Source: Eutypella sp. D-1 | Lineage: Eukaryota > Ascomycota > Sordariomycetes > Xylariales > Diatrypaceae | Assembly (NCBI GenBank): GCA_023313575.1 | Contig: JAJTTP010000007.1 | Location: forward strand, 806,001-870,000 | Length of the DNA stretch: 64,000 nt | Reading direction: 5' to 3' | Shown here: positions 22,682 through 34,708 of the stretch, piece after piece | How the letters are laid out: each line of letters begins with the position of its first letter | How positions within the stretch are numbered: the first letter of the stretch is position 1 | Program-made: the position numbers and the translations under genes | Notes under the pieces: model-generated | What the model was told of the DNA's origin: nothing | Seen by the model: the letters and a program-made list of their open reading frames with translations, nothing else | Database searches by the model: none

Positions 22682-24576
22682 TCATAGATAATAACTATTC
22701 CTCAGCTGCGAGCGCTTAGAGGCTCGTCGTATCTCCTGGCTATAGGCCGTTGGGAGAGGAGGAATCGGTGGTACGGGCGGCAGCTGGATATTCCTTACTT
22801 GTGCGTTTGTCACTCTCCTGGCTGGTGGTTGTGGCGGCTGCGGCTGCGGCGGCTGGTGTGTCGTCGGTGGAGGATGATGATTCTCCGCGTCCTTGCCCTT
22901 CTCTTGCGTCTCAATCCCACGGATCGACCTACTGACCTGCGCGAGCGCGGTGGCGGGGGACGTGAAGTAGACGGACAGGTCTGACACGGAGGACCTAAAC
23001 CCGTCCCAGTTCTCGCTGGGAGACTGCTGCTCGTCGGTCAACACGAAAGCTATCCCGATGAGCAGGCATACGAGCACGACAAAGGTAAGGAAGGCTGCGC
23101 CGCCGCGGGACCCGGACCCGAGGGGTTCGTTCTCCCAGCCAGGCGGCGCGGCACGGCCATCGTCAGAACCGCCCCCGGCAGAGCCGCCCGCGCTTGGGTC
23201 ACCGACGCTCGTACCTCCAGTGTCCCCTGTGACAGGCGGCTTGGAGTCCTTAATCATGTTGGCCAGGACCACCTCCATGGCGGCCATCTGCTGGCCGACT
23301 CCCGTAGTGCCGTCCCACTTCCCGCTCTGGTTCGCCCACTTAAATCCGCACAGCCGCCCGTTGTCACCGCCCGTGCACTGCGCCACTGCGGCCTCCGCCG
23401 AGTTTTCCAGCAGAACCTTGATCCGGTCAAAGGTCCACGGGGCCCATTTGGTCGTCGCCGCCATCCACCGACTCAAGAACGCCTTAAACGAAAGTTGGTC
23501 AATGTCGCAGAGGTTGACGGGCTCGCACGCGACCTCGATCATGACCTTATTCTCCGTGCTGTCTCCGTAAAAGAATATACTTTCTAACGAGTCGAGCAGC
23601 CCGTCGACGCGCCCCCGCCACATGTCGCTTTGTTCCGTGTCGCCCTGCGAATTGTAGTATTCGTACATTGCCGCCGAGCCGAGGAGGAAGGCGCCAACAT
23701 TGTAAGAAAACTCGTACGGCACGATTACGGTGCAGCCGTCCTCGATGTGCGCACCATCGTAGATGCGATAACCCTCGTCCATCAGACGCACGTCCACCAT
23801 CCAGTCCCAGGTCCGCACCGACCAATCCACATAGGTGGTATTTCCAGTGTAGAGTGCCAGGCGCGCGGCAATGTTGAAGAAGCACGCTTGCGAAATAGAG
23901 TTTTTGTAGTTATAGCCGTTGTTCCAAGTGAATATCTGCCATCGTAGCCCACCATTGCAGTGTTCGGTGTCCCACCGGGCTGCCTGCGTATTAAACACGG
24001 CCTGGGCAAGAGCCAGCCAACCTGGCTGGCCCTCCGGGGGGTCCGGGAAGTTATACTCGGCGGCACTCATGACCGTCATGCCCCAAAACCCCTGGTCATC
24101 GTTCCCCTCCGTCAATGTCTGGTTCGGCGGCATGTAATCGTTATAAGGCCCGACTTGGTGCTGGAGCCCCTGAATCGTGAGGTCGTTATAAGAGGAGTCC
24201 CCAGTATAGTACCAGTAATCGACCAAAGCGCCTAAGAATGCTCCTGCTTCCCACCCTGAAAGTATCCTGTCAGATAATCCTACACCACACCATTGGGGTA
24301 TGATTTAACTCACAGTAATATGGTGCCGGAAGAAGGCCGGGAATTTGATTTGGCTGGTTGCCATTGTAGAACGAGACAAGGTCCGCAGTGAGTTGCCTAG
24401 ATACCTCTATGATAGAATCTGCTCGTTCATCAAGTTAGCCTCTTTCCAGCGACCAAGATAAAAGGGATGGTCGTCCTACCTGTTGACTGAAGGTCCAATG
24501 TATAGGTGTATCCGAGACGGCCGCCTAGTATTATCCAGGCTGCGATAGATAGCGCATAGTGGTGTTGACGCAACAT
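22682..24576 (-). CDS. Glycoside hydrolase family 76 protein (Dcw1/Dfg5-like, mannan endo-1,6-alpha-mannosidase)
   Basis: Three exons, 24576-24480, 24418-24314 and 24255-22682 (introns 61 and 58 nt), give 591 residues. The joins read LDLQST|DSIIEVSRQLT and LLPAPYYWWEAGAF, as in the family. A signal peptide of about 24 residues starts at the ATG at 24576; an upstream in-frame ATG (24660) would add 28 residues before it and is less likely. The GH76 fold spans about residues 33-410, with the catalytic Asp pair in EGNDDQGFWG at 120-121. Later come the RWDTEHCNGGLRWQIFTWNNGYNYKNSISQ block and CGFKW near the end. Dcw1/Dfg5 proteins transfer GPI-mannoproteins into the cell wall and are usually themselves GPI-anchored. 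Here a Gly/Ser-rich linker leads to a 22-residue transmembrane helix (452-473) and a 118-residue Pro-rich, basic-ended tail, so it is a type I membrane protein. Confidence 0.92.
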
Positions 24577-27414
24577 CACTGCGATCTGAAGCCAGGCAAA
24601 GATCGGCCCTCGGCGTTGTAGAACAAAGAAAGGGGCACCGAATTTTGCTACTACGAGCAACCCAACATATCAGTAGTCAACCGCGTTGCTTAGCAGATCC
24701 AATTCACTGTCTTATCCAATTCCAATAATGAGGTTATTCAGAGCAATATGAAGAATCTCGAGCCGCCGGTCACTGTTTGATATAGTCAGGATCCTATCAA
24801 CAATGGCGAGGGTCTCAACCTATATTCTAGAAACTTGTTAAACTTAATGCAGGACCCAAGGGGAAAGTGCATTGCATTATGCATGGGCTTCGAACCTAGG
24901 TCCCTAGTTACTTCTGCATTCCCGTCGTGCATGCCCTTCGATCATTGGGTTGAGGCTGGAAGAGGAGCCCCAGTCACCTAAAGGTCGCAAGGATAATGGC
25001 AGGTGACCCTGAGGCTACTCCACGTGACTTCTCGTAGGGTTACCATAGCATGTATGCAGGTCTAAACCTTCAATACGGACGGTTGGCTAGAATTGACATG
25101 TTTTCATGTTCATAGATATGTGAGGTTAGAATTTGGGAAGGGGAAAGGGGCAAGGCTTTGCCCATCAGAGAGCGGCTGCACATTAGATTTATCAACAGGC
25201 CATGCACCTGGGGTAGCATGGAAACCAGGCTGGAGCGGCTGACATGATGAACGGCGACCCAAGCTCAATACTATGAACTTCATGAACGCTTGAGGCAGTT
25301 GAGTAGTATTGAAGTTGACGAATGTAGAAGTGTGGTGGGGTACAAGCAGCCGCCGATGAGTAATTTGGCAAACTATTGGATCAAGACACTGTCAACGTGC
25401 ATGAAGCTATAACATCAGACTTTCCAAGTAGGTAGGGATGTGTTATTGACGATTACAGTTTTGCTAAGGGGTTGAAAGATTTTTAGTAGGGGTCTTGGGG
25501 TCTAAGGGGAGTGCCGGGTGGCCCCTGTTGCACCCCGAGGCAAGAGTGCGGGGACCCTGACAACGTGACAAGACAACCATGCTGATAACTCCCGGGGGGG
25601 GGGGGGTGAATATGATCTAGCAGCTTGCCGCATCGCACCTACCTCCTCTATACCCGCCAACGTAACCTAACCTCAGCTTTATGGAGAGAGGAGAGGAAAG
25701 GGTGTTGGATTGGGATGCGACTTCCTATAGAATACTTACATAGAACAAACTACACTTAAACTCTTCTACAACAAACATGACATCATACTATTCATATTAT
25801 ACCAGGCATCCATGGATGCTTCAATCTGCTTAACTAAAGGTTCCACCCTAATCAAAATTGTCTCCCAACCTACCCCAGATAGGATCTAAAGCTTAAGCCT
25901 TCACCCGTGATGCCCCCCGCTTTACCCTACACATGGAAGTATACTACAGTGCATATCCATACATGCAGACTACCAAAACCATGTGTGATTGTTCAGCAAA
26001 GTTCTTCCCAACATATAAGTTATCCAGATTAGAATCAGGGGTACCTACAAGTCAGCTGCAACCTTAAAGTACTTAGGCGGGTGCAAGTAAATACCTAATT
26101 GACGTCGTGCCCCAATATATCTCTAGGCCATCATACAACTCATCCTTAATTGATACCTTTCTAATAGAGCATTATTGCGTCTATCTTTACCTATACTTAT
26201 CCCTATGCCGTATCTAATCTTTAAATAGTTTCAATGTTAAAGGACTGGCCTCATTCTAATAACGCGGAGCAAGTCCACCCGCCGGTAGTGGCTTGTGGTT
26301 CTTTCTCTCCCGGGAAATACGTCGAATCTCTCCGTTCTATTGAAAATCACTCTCTGCGTGTTGTGGAAACGATTGCAATTCAGGGGGGCCGATAATGCAT
26401 TCCGAGTCACAGACTTGCAAACTGCTGACGGCTGTAAATTAGATCCGATATATTACCGCCGTACCTTATTGTTCAATGGCCGGCATCAAAAAACAAAACA
26501 AAAACCAACATGACAAAGAAGAGAGCTAAAGCCGTGGTCGTGACTTTACATCTCGTGACCTGGACTTAAGTCTCCGGATATGTTGGATGCCTGGGGCCGG
26601 CTGGTCCGTTCCGCGTAAGCTGCACCGCCACATAAGAAACGGGAACATTCTACATATGGTGGCAGGGTGGCGGGGTGGCAGGCAGCGGCCGATAGGCGGG
26701 AACGGAGGCCAAATTCACAGCAAAACCAGGTAGGTTCTGGGTCTTAATACGTGGCTTAGGGAGCGTATGCTAAACCAATACATCGAACGTTAATTTCGGT
26801 TTCCATGAATTACATAGATGCGTATTATATAATGGTAAGGAAGTCGAGGGAAGAACACGGAACGGGTGGTAGTGACTTCGTTCGTACTGCATTTAACATA
26901 TCCGTTGCATCACAATTCTAGAATAGCCTTAGAGAGAAGACTCTTGCGGGGATTATTCCGTCTACTATGTACGTGTGGTGTGGCGTGGCGGCATTTCGTA
27001 TTCGTAAATCCGCTTTCCTACTTTGGAAAAGCTGGTTCTAGACTAGACGGCGGGAGGTTTACTTGCAGGTACGAAGTAGGAACCTGTATTTGAATACCGA
27101 TCTGTGGCTAGTGAGCTCGAGAACTAGATCAAGCCCAGATACTTAAATAAGGCCAAGGTATTCAGCCACCCAAATTTAGGGGTAACTTGAGATTTCAGCC
27201 ACTTGTTTTATTGTACTTGTATGTACATAACTACTCCGTATGTGGATTCCCTTTCTTAAACTTAAGCGTCGTCTCAGGTACACTCACCCTGCCCTGCCGC
27301 CAATCCGCCTAATCCGCTAATCCGCCAACCTGACCTGCCAACCCGCCAACCGCCGACCTGCCAGCCAACCCGAACCAAAAAACCAAGCCAAACCACACCT
27401 GGGCATCAAACCAC

Positions 27415-27458
27415 ACCAGCCAGACCAGCCAGACCAGCCAGACCAGCCAGACCAGCCA
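27415..27458. repeat. Tandem repeat, about 5 x ACCAGCCAG
   Basis: Nearly five exact copies of a 9-bp unit, about 330 bases upstream of the v-SNARE start codon. Confidence 0.85.
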
Positions 27459-27521
27459 AGAGGGCCCTGGACGTTCTTTCTTCCCTCCTTGCCCTCCCTC
27501 CCTCCAACCAACATTTTAGTC

Positions 27522-27548
27522 ATTTACCTGATTTACCTGATTTACCTG
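27522..27548. repeat. Tandem repeat, 3 x ATTTACCTG
   Basis: Three exact copies of a 9-bp unit in the pyrimidine-rich leader or promoter of the v-SNARE gene. Confidence 0.85.
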
Positions 27549-27783
27549 CTTTTCCTATCCGTAACATCGTACATCGCTCATCATTCATCCATCCTCCACA
27601 TATCCACAACCAAAATAACGCCCCCATCCCCATCATCATCTTTCCATCAAAAACAACTCGACCTGTCGCATCTGACATCAGTATATTAATCGTCACCATC
27701 TTTTCGACCGTTTTCGCTGTGCGAACTCAATCGAAACTCCGATCGCGTCCCGCTTAATATCTTTGAAATAAACTTACGCGACC

Positions 27784-28702
27784 ATGGCTACCCAAGATGC
27801 TCCTTATGACCCCTACATCCCCAACTCTCAGCAACAGCAGCAGGGTGGGAATCAACAGGGTGGAAATGCCAGAACTCAGGCGCTTCAGGCGGTAAGTTCC
27901 TTGATGAATCTATTTCTCTGGCTTCTCTATGACTCGATTCCTGGATCGCCGAAACCCCCCCCAAAAAAATCTCGAGCAAGCATTCGATTTCCCGAGAACC
28001 GCTATAACGAAAGAGCGAATATATGATGCATCAACCTCGAATGATGTTCTCAAACTTCGGCCGAACGATACCTGGCAGGACACGAAAAGTGTATTTTCAA
28101 CGGGTTATCAAAGGGTTACTGGAAGTCGCCGGGCTGGACGATGATGAATAATATTGAATTAAATGAACTCGATCGACATCGACAACTTTTGCTAGCGTTG
28201 ACGACAACAATGCCAACCCGAGTCTGCCCGTCGCTGTCGACCAACCATCATCACCGCGACCGACTATTTACATCACCCCTCTGACAAGTCGATGTGTCGC
28301 ATATTATAATTCTGCGGTCCAGGAACGGGCCAGCATAATAACGCTAATTGGGAATATATTGGAAATACGCTGACTCGTTATATCATAGCAAATCGACGAC
28401 ACCGTTGGTGTGATGCGAGACAACATCAACAAGGTTTCCCAACGTGGCGAGCGCCTGGATGCCCTGCAAGATAAGACCGACAACCTGGCTGTCTCCGCTC
28501 AGGGCTTCCGTCGCGGTGCCAACAGAGTCCGCAAGCAGATGTGGTGGAAGGATATGAAGATGCGCATGTGCTTGATTATCGGCATTATTATCCTCATTCT
28601 GATCATCGTTATTCCCACGGGTAAGAGAGTAGAAGCGTTGATTTGCCACCCAGCACGACTAACCCTGTTTTGTGTGTTTTAGTTCTTGCTACCAAATACT
28701 AA
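27784..28702 (+). CDS. Synaptobrevin-like v-SNARE (Snc1/SncA)
   Basis: Three exons, 27784-27891, 28389-28620 and 28683-28702, give 119 residues. Intron 1 is 497 nt (GTAAGT...CGCTGAC...CATAG) and intron 2 is 62 nt. The final exon codes only six whole residues and the stop. The Gln/Asn-rich N-terminus is followed by the R-SNARE motif: [40 protein letters not shown]. The central arginine of the SNARE layer lies in RGERL. Then come the membrane-proximal [18 protein letters not shown] and a single C-terminal transmembrane anchor. Snc-type SNAREs sit on post-Golgi secretory vesicles and pair with plasma-membrane t-SNAREs (Sso, Sec9) for exocytosis and recycling. Length and sequence are as expected for the family. 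It is tail-to-tail with the rhodopsin-domain gene. Confidence 0.95.
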
Positions 28703-29422
28703 TATAAGCCTGTCTAATGTCTAGTCCTGGCAACAAAAAACAAGTGAGCTACATCAGGCGGGTGGCACACTTGTTTATCCTCTTCATCCTTCCGACCTGT
28801 AGGATACACGTTTATACGAAATGAGCGGAACAGCTCCCTAATGCGACGAATACGAGCCCAACCTCGCAGGCTACGAGTATGTTCATGTTCAGGTCATCGA
28901 TTATGGATTCACAGCACCGAGGAGTTTTCGTCGTGTGATTTGACTGGTTTTTTTTTTCCTGCACTTTGATAGATACGACGACGAATGGTGGTTCTGCGGC
29001 TCTGCAAGCACTTGGCAAGGCTCCCCTCCAGGACGGAGCTGCGAAGGGCCAACTTGTATGTATGATGGCGAGGCGTTCTTTTAATAACAAAGATATCACG
29101 ATCCATGGTGGACATAGTTCTTTTTCTTCCCCTCAGTTGAAACTTGCCACCTGAAATGTGTCTGGACTTCCCCACCGGAAATCAAAGCGATGTTCCCAGG
29201 TCGCTTGACAATGATATATAGCCACCAACGTGTTATTTGCATTTTTCTGGGCCATTCCCGACTACCCACCCTATGAACGGTTGAAGAACGACTATCAAGC
29301 CTCCTAGCAAGGGCAGTTTAGGCTGAATAGGTTGAGCTGTCCCCATGCAGTAGTGACGTGGTATGCGTAGTTGAACCCTAGGTTATTTAGCAATGAGAGA
29401 CTTTTCGATTATGCAGTATAAT
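28703..29422. other. Intergenic, convergent 3' ends
   Basis: About 0.7 kb between two convergent genes. It holds a T-run near 28950 and no accepted coding frame. Both transcripts should end here. Confidence 0.45.
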
Positions 29423-30933
29423 TTATATGCTATACGTGGTCTCGGATCGCACTATATTCTCTCGACTTGAGCCACGGTTATCTAGTTCGTGCCACCGGCC
29501 GCTGCCGCTGCCCAAGGATTCCAAGTCCGACGGCTGCCTCTGCGACCGCCTGGCGCTCCTAGAGCCGGCCCGGCTCTGGGCCCGGGCGGAGGCCTCGCCG
29601 CCGACGGTCAGGGCACCACCGCCACCGCCGCCATCGTCCGTGCCGTCGCACTTGCTCAGCGGTGTCCCGCCTATTGTCTCCGTCGCGCCCGCCCGATTGT
29701 TGTCTCCGCCCTGCGACATATTCATCTGGTCGCCGCCGGCACCACCACCTCCGCCGCCGCCGACCCCGTCGTTCGGTATGCCGTTGCCGCCGTAGAAATT
29801 GTAGAGCTTGTGGATGGGCGGCAGGCACGCCGCCACGAGGCCGATCGCGTTTTCCGCGCTGGACCAGAGAAATACGCTGGCGATGTTATCTGCGCACATA
29901 CCGAATATGATTAGCATAGGTACTAGTGGTCGAGTCTACCATTGGACTACGACGGACGATGGCAAGGAAGGGGGGGGGGGAACATACACATCAGGTCGTG
30001 CTCCGGATCATAGTAGTGCCAGATGTGGGGGACGCGCGCGAGGGCGCAGAGCGCGGCGACGGCGCCGAAGGCGAGGAGCCCGAGCAGCGACGCCTTGACG
30101 CGGCCGTGCATCTGCAGGTCGCGCAGCAGCAGACAGGGGACGGCGGCGCAGGCGCAGTCGAGGGCGACGGTCAGGGCCGTGTAAACGTAAGCGAGCTGGA
30201 CGAGGGTCCGGCGCTCAGGAATGGAGCAGGAGACGGGGTGGTCGGGCGTGGCGGGCGCGCCGTCCCAGTGCCACTGCGTCGACAGCGGCCGGCATGCCGA
30301 GGCCAGGTAGACGACGGTGCCGCCGGCGAAGGCGGGCGGCGCCAGGATCAGCCCCCACAGCGGCCACCGGTGCCGTCGCTGCGACGTCAGCCGCAGCAGC
30401 CCCATCGCGATCCCCGCCTTGGCCAGGTTCGTCGACGCCAGCTGCTGCATCTGCCCGTAGCTCGTGTACACCGCGGCCGCCGGCCGCCGGAACCCGGCCT
30501 CGACATCTGCGAGTCGCGCGTCCGGTGTCCCTAGGCCGTTCCGCGCCGCGAGCACGAAGAACACGCACGATGCCGCGAAGGTGAGCTGTATAGTCGTCGC
30601 GCGCAGGTTAGTTGGGAAATGCGCAAACGCTTCTCTCTCTCTCTCCCTCAAGTATTTTAGGTTTTGGTAGGGTCGCTGAGCCCGCAAATAGTGGTTGGTA
30701 CGTACATATCCTAGCACGGTGAGGGTGTCATCCCAACCCCAGACCTTGGCGTGTCGAAACACCCACCCCCGGGCCCAGACCCGGAGCCCCACGGCCGCGG
30801 TGCAGAGGACGAGCAGCGCGACTTGGACGCCGGCCACGATGGGCCCGAGGCCGAGTACTTCCACGTTCTGCCGCTTTACCGTCAGGGGGCCCGGGCCGAG
30901 ATATTCCTGAATCCAGGGGAGTATCGGAGCCAT
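29423..30933 (-). CDS. Fungal rhodopsin-domain integral membrane protein (seven-helix)
   Basis: Three exons, 30933-30706, 30585-29988 and 29889-29423 (introns 120 and 98 nt), give 430 residues. Splicing restores LTVLGY|LTFAASCVFF and HDLMYNIASVFLWSSAENAIG. The hydrophobic pattern fits seven helices, with the family landmarks RVWARGWVFRHAKVWGWDD after helix 1, the Cys-bearing loop before LSTQWHW, and SSAENAIGLVAACLPP near the last helix. This large family of Pezizomycotina plasma-membrane proteins is related to the Pth11-type receptors in topology but lacks a CFEM domain here; ligands are mostly unknown. The cytosolic tail after YNFYGG is about 120 residues with poly-Gly and Ser/Arg repeats, so it is disordered. 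The coding sequence is much more GC-rich than its surroundings, which creates long shadow frames on the other strand. A Gly-rich tract (29725-29765) may be prone to slippage. Confidence 0.88.
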
Positions 30934-33861
30934 AAACCAAATTTCCCCGTTACTCGTCTTCTAAACGCCCACAAGCATCCCGCTGTCCGAGGCTGTCTTC
31001 CGTGTGTCGGCGGTGCGCTTCGGTCCTCGTTTTATTATGACTTTTTGGTTTAACGTTGGTGAATCGTGGTAAATTCGGAGCGTCGAAAAAACGTATCGTA
31101 TAGGGAACGTAAAGAAAAACACACAGACTAAGGAAAATCAAGCAGGCGGCCGTGAGAGTATTAGGGTAATTAGTAGATAGCGACAGTTATTATTGGTAAA
31201 TCGTGAGAGCCAGGAAGGATTCATCAAGTTATTAAAGCATACTAGGGACAAGACTGACTGGGAGAACGAAAAGAAAAAGGCCTTGATGATAAGGTCAAAG
31301 AATGGGAGAAGAAGGGAAAAAACCTGAAAATAAAAACCACGATGGTCTAAAGAGGAAAGCTCGAATGCTAGAACGCACAGGGCTCCCCCAACTTATCAAC
31401 GGGCACCGCCCGTCGAACGGTAGTCCTCACGATGGATCCATAAGATACGCCCGTTATCGAGATCAGACGACATGGGTAGGTGGGAATCACAGCGGGAATC
31501 AATTTTTTTCTTTCCTCTTTTCCTGTTTTTCCATTTCTACGGGTCCACGTGACGATATAATTCACACGAACTGCTAATTAACATTTTCCAGGACCGCCAA
31601 TGACACCCTACGAACGGTTGACAATATCTTCTGGTGCGCCGTGGGTAGGCCAGGTTGATAGGGCGTGGTGGACACGGTCGTTACCGTGTGGATAGCCGCC
31701 ACAGGGAAATACCAGGGTCGGTAGGATGCCCGCCGGCCCGGAATACGTCCTGGGGAGCGGCAGGGTACTGGGGGTGATCCGTTCCCCTGGGTGACCAGGG
31801 TTGGAAAATGCCCGGATCCCCCGGTCCACGGCCTGACGGGGAGGAGAATTGGGATCAGCCACGGCGGGCCCCAGCCTAGGCTCTTTTAGCAAGCACGTTA
31901 TATCGTAGGTGGGAAACTTACGAGACAAAGAGAAGAAACCCAAAATTCCTGCGAACCACCTCACGAAATACGCTGTTATGCCGGTAACCGGCAAGCAACT
32001 GCACGGCCAGATGCAGATGGTTCGCTGCATATGCTTAGATGTCATCGCCCCAGACCAGGTATGCAAGCAATCAACGGAACCTCTATCGCCGTATGGAGCA
32101 AGCCGGTTCTCAGCACAGGTCCAATCTGCTGGCACCATAGGGCAGCCTACAGCGGCGCACACGATGATAGGCCGTGTTCGGGTTTCGGGGTCATCTTCCC
32201 ACGAACGAATTATATAAACGGCAACACCCGAATCCTCCTAAAGGATGTTAACACTCCCCACTCGCCACCAGCCCGTCGCTACCATGGGGTCCCATATCTC
32301 TCCACCCATAATCCATGAGCCACCTGCCCCGTGCCCGTTACGCCCACCATAGGGCTTGGCTTGCTGGAGTCTCTCTTGCTTGATAAGCCTTAGCTAAGTG
32401 GGAAGCGACACCGCCACGACCACTATTACCGAGTCGACGGTTTCTGTTGTGGTGACCTTCTACCGTAAGTAGTCGACCATTCCTCACCGCTGTGCGACGT
32501 GTCCCCCGGCCCATGACTCAGGAATGGCAGGCCTCCGACGATCTGGCGCCCCGAAGACTCTACCTATGTACGCCTAAGCAGCTGCCGGTCTCTGTTTTCG
32601 CCCCTCCGGCCCGACCAATGTAAGACGAAGATCGGCTCTGTCGTCCAGCCACCGGACGTCCCGCTGCGTGTCTGCACTCGAGGTGGATGGAGGGACGTTT
32701 AGATATACGCGCCACCTGTTTCCTCACATAGAACAGCGTTGATATGCGTGCTGAATCATAAGAGTATCGCCGCCGGGCGGGGAGTGGCGAAGGGCCCATT
32801 AACACTCGTTCTCGGCGCCCGCGAGATTCCGGCATACGGTCATGGAACCAGGCGGCCTCGCTCTTGTCCTCATAGAGTACTCACTAGCCCATCGTCGAAT
32901 GCCCCACAGTTCTTCTAAGCATGATCTGGAAGCCGGAGGCCCTCATTCTAGGGCAGTGGGACAGTGCCAGAAAGACGCGATGATGGCCAGCAAACCAAGA
33001 ACAATGAAAAGGGGCCTCTAGGCCATCGACTGCTTGGAGGCCTCCTCGAACGACGTTCTCGATATTATTGGCAGTCCCGTTCTTGGGGTAAGCAAACTCC
33101 TGCAATGATTAACCCCGTACCGGGATTGTAAGACCACTACGGGCAGAATACTGCGAAGCGAAGGGTCTCTTTGGCTTTACCTCACAAGCACGATTGGCAG
33201 ATGCTCCTAGTGCTTGGGGAAGGCAATACTTCATTGTCGAACCTCGGATAGAGCCGGGCTTGCTTGGCGGACTCGCTGAAATATGATATAAAACGATTGC
33301 ATATATGCTTTCAAGAGCAAGCTATGCTGGCCGGGACACTGCGCAAACCTTTACTAGCCTTGGGGATTGGCCATTCAATACCAGTCATCTTGGTTTTACC
33401 TTGCGCCCGAGGCGTTAGTTTGAAGAGTTGAGATTGTGATAGGGGAAGAAGATAGGAAAACATTTGTTTCGGATAGTTGCTTTTGCTCTTGGCGCCTAAC
33501 GGTATTTTCGGCCTGAAAATTGAGCCAGCAAACATCCCCCACTGCTCAGGGATATTCGAATCCTTGCCCTAGCTGCCCTAGATAATCTCTCAGGCACCTT
33601 TTAACCCCGCCCTTCAATACAAGGGTTCACCAGACTAAATCCTGTTCACTTGGAGTATCATCAACGATATTTCACATACACTTCCCAAGCAAACGTCACA
33701 ACCACTTTCAAGTCTCCACTGTGCAAACAGCCCCCAGTCATTTTCCCTACTTTATAGCGCTGCAAGCGATCCATTATTTCCTTTCCCTCTAAGAGCTAGT
33801 CAGATTTCACAACTTGCGATCTTCGCCGATTGTGATTCAAGTCGAGCAACCAGCAGTAATC
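30934..33861. other. Intergenic, 2.9 kb without a recognised gene
   Basis: The largest frame is 184 codons at 31608-32162 (-), with a competing frame on the other strand and no known motif; I take it as chance. The 250 bases before 33862 are rich in C and T and should be the leader of the MYND gene. Confidence 0.4.
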
Positions 33862-34708
33862 ATGGCCAAACGAGATATGCCGCAGTCCTTTGAGGACCGC
33901 AACTTCTTCCCTTCCTTCCGCGAGTGTCCCGGCGAGCACCAATGGGACGATCGCTACTTCCGGGATGCAGACCCGGACGACCCGGACAGTGCGGGGCTTT
34001 ATCGGAAGCATTGGTGTCTCCTAGGAGAGATCATACAGGCCGAGAACTTCATCCGTCCCCGAATCGTAGCTAAGGATAACCGGGGCAAGGAGTTTGTTGT
34101 CGCCTTCTACCCGGATGACCCAAGTGACATGCCCCGCATCCTAAAGAATTTCAAGGCCGGCAACACAATTGCTATCATGTATGCGTTGGGTCATGGATTC
34201 TTGGACGGAACTATCGGCGTTAGGGTTGAGGAAACCGACGACGCTCTAGTGAGTAGTTCATCTCGTGGCTGGGCGACTGGGAAGACCCCTCCACGATAAA
34301 ATTATAAACAACTGGTCTACCAGAAAATGCCTTGACTGACACGAGCTCCCTTGCTAGATCATCCCCCTCAGTATGAAGGAGGTCATCGCGATGAACAAGG
34401 AAGTCATCAAGTACACGCCAACCGGCGGAGCTCCTCGGAAGTGTCACGCCTGCGATCAAACCAAGGAAGGGCTTAACAAGTGTGCAGGTTTCACGCTCTT
34501 CTTCTACTGCGACAAGGTGGGCAGAGCATACCCGATCCATTGGGGTTGATAGAAACCGGCATATTAACCTGTGAGGCAGGAATGTCAAGCCAAAGCCTGG
34601 AAGGAGAAGAACCACAAGAAGGTCTGCAAGGCTCTCAGAGACAGCAATCTCCGATGGATCCTTTTCCTCGACTATGCCCGCCACGAGGGTGGAATAAGCT
34701 TCAAGTGA
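33862..34708 (+). CDS. MYND-type zinc-finger protein
   Basis: Three exons, 33862-34248, 34358-34516 and 34580-34708 (introns 109 and 63 nt), give 224 residues. The start at 33862 (AATCATGG) is the first ATG in frame. Residues 1-150 form an unclassified N-terminal domain found before MYND fingers in fungi (NFFPSFRECPGEHQWDDRYF, then VVAFYPDD and AIMYALGHGFLDG). The MYND finger reads CHACDQ...KCAGFTLFFYCDKECQAKAW...HKKVCK, with all zinc-binding Cys/His present; exon 3 supplies its second half. MYND fingers mediate protein-protein contact, often with Pro-rich partners, and occur in chromatin and signalling proteins. No SET domain is present, so it is not a Smyd-type methyltransferase. Its specific role is unknown. 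Confidence 0.88.

Larger units (their letters stand above)
24577..27783. other. Intergenic, 3.2 kb; promoter of the v-SNARE gene at the right end
   Basis: No recognised coding frame. It includes a G homopolymer of about 13 bases near 25592-25606 and low-complexity GGTGGCAGG-like sequence near 26655-26685. The last 500 bases are C/A- and CT-rich with two small tandem repeats, as expected for a fungal promoter and leader. Confidence 0.45.

Noticed and set aside
24841..24960. Possible second tRNA (B-box-like GGTTCGAAGCC on the minus strand)
   Set aside because: The T stem does not pair, there is no A box, and no acceptor stem forms.
27317..27523. Minus-strand frame with WSGWSG repeats
   Set aside because: Translation of the ACCAGCCAG tandem repeat; not a real repeat protein.
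29926..30534. 202-codon plus-strand frame over the rhodopsin-domain gene
   Set aside because: Shadow of the GC-rich minus-strand gene; composition is Arg/Gly/Ala-rich without any motif.
31608..32162. 184-codon minus-strand frame
   Set aside because: No motif, competing frames on the other strand, amino-acid content typical of non-coding translation.
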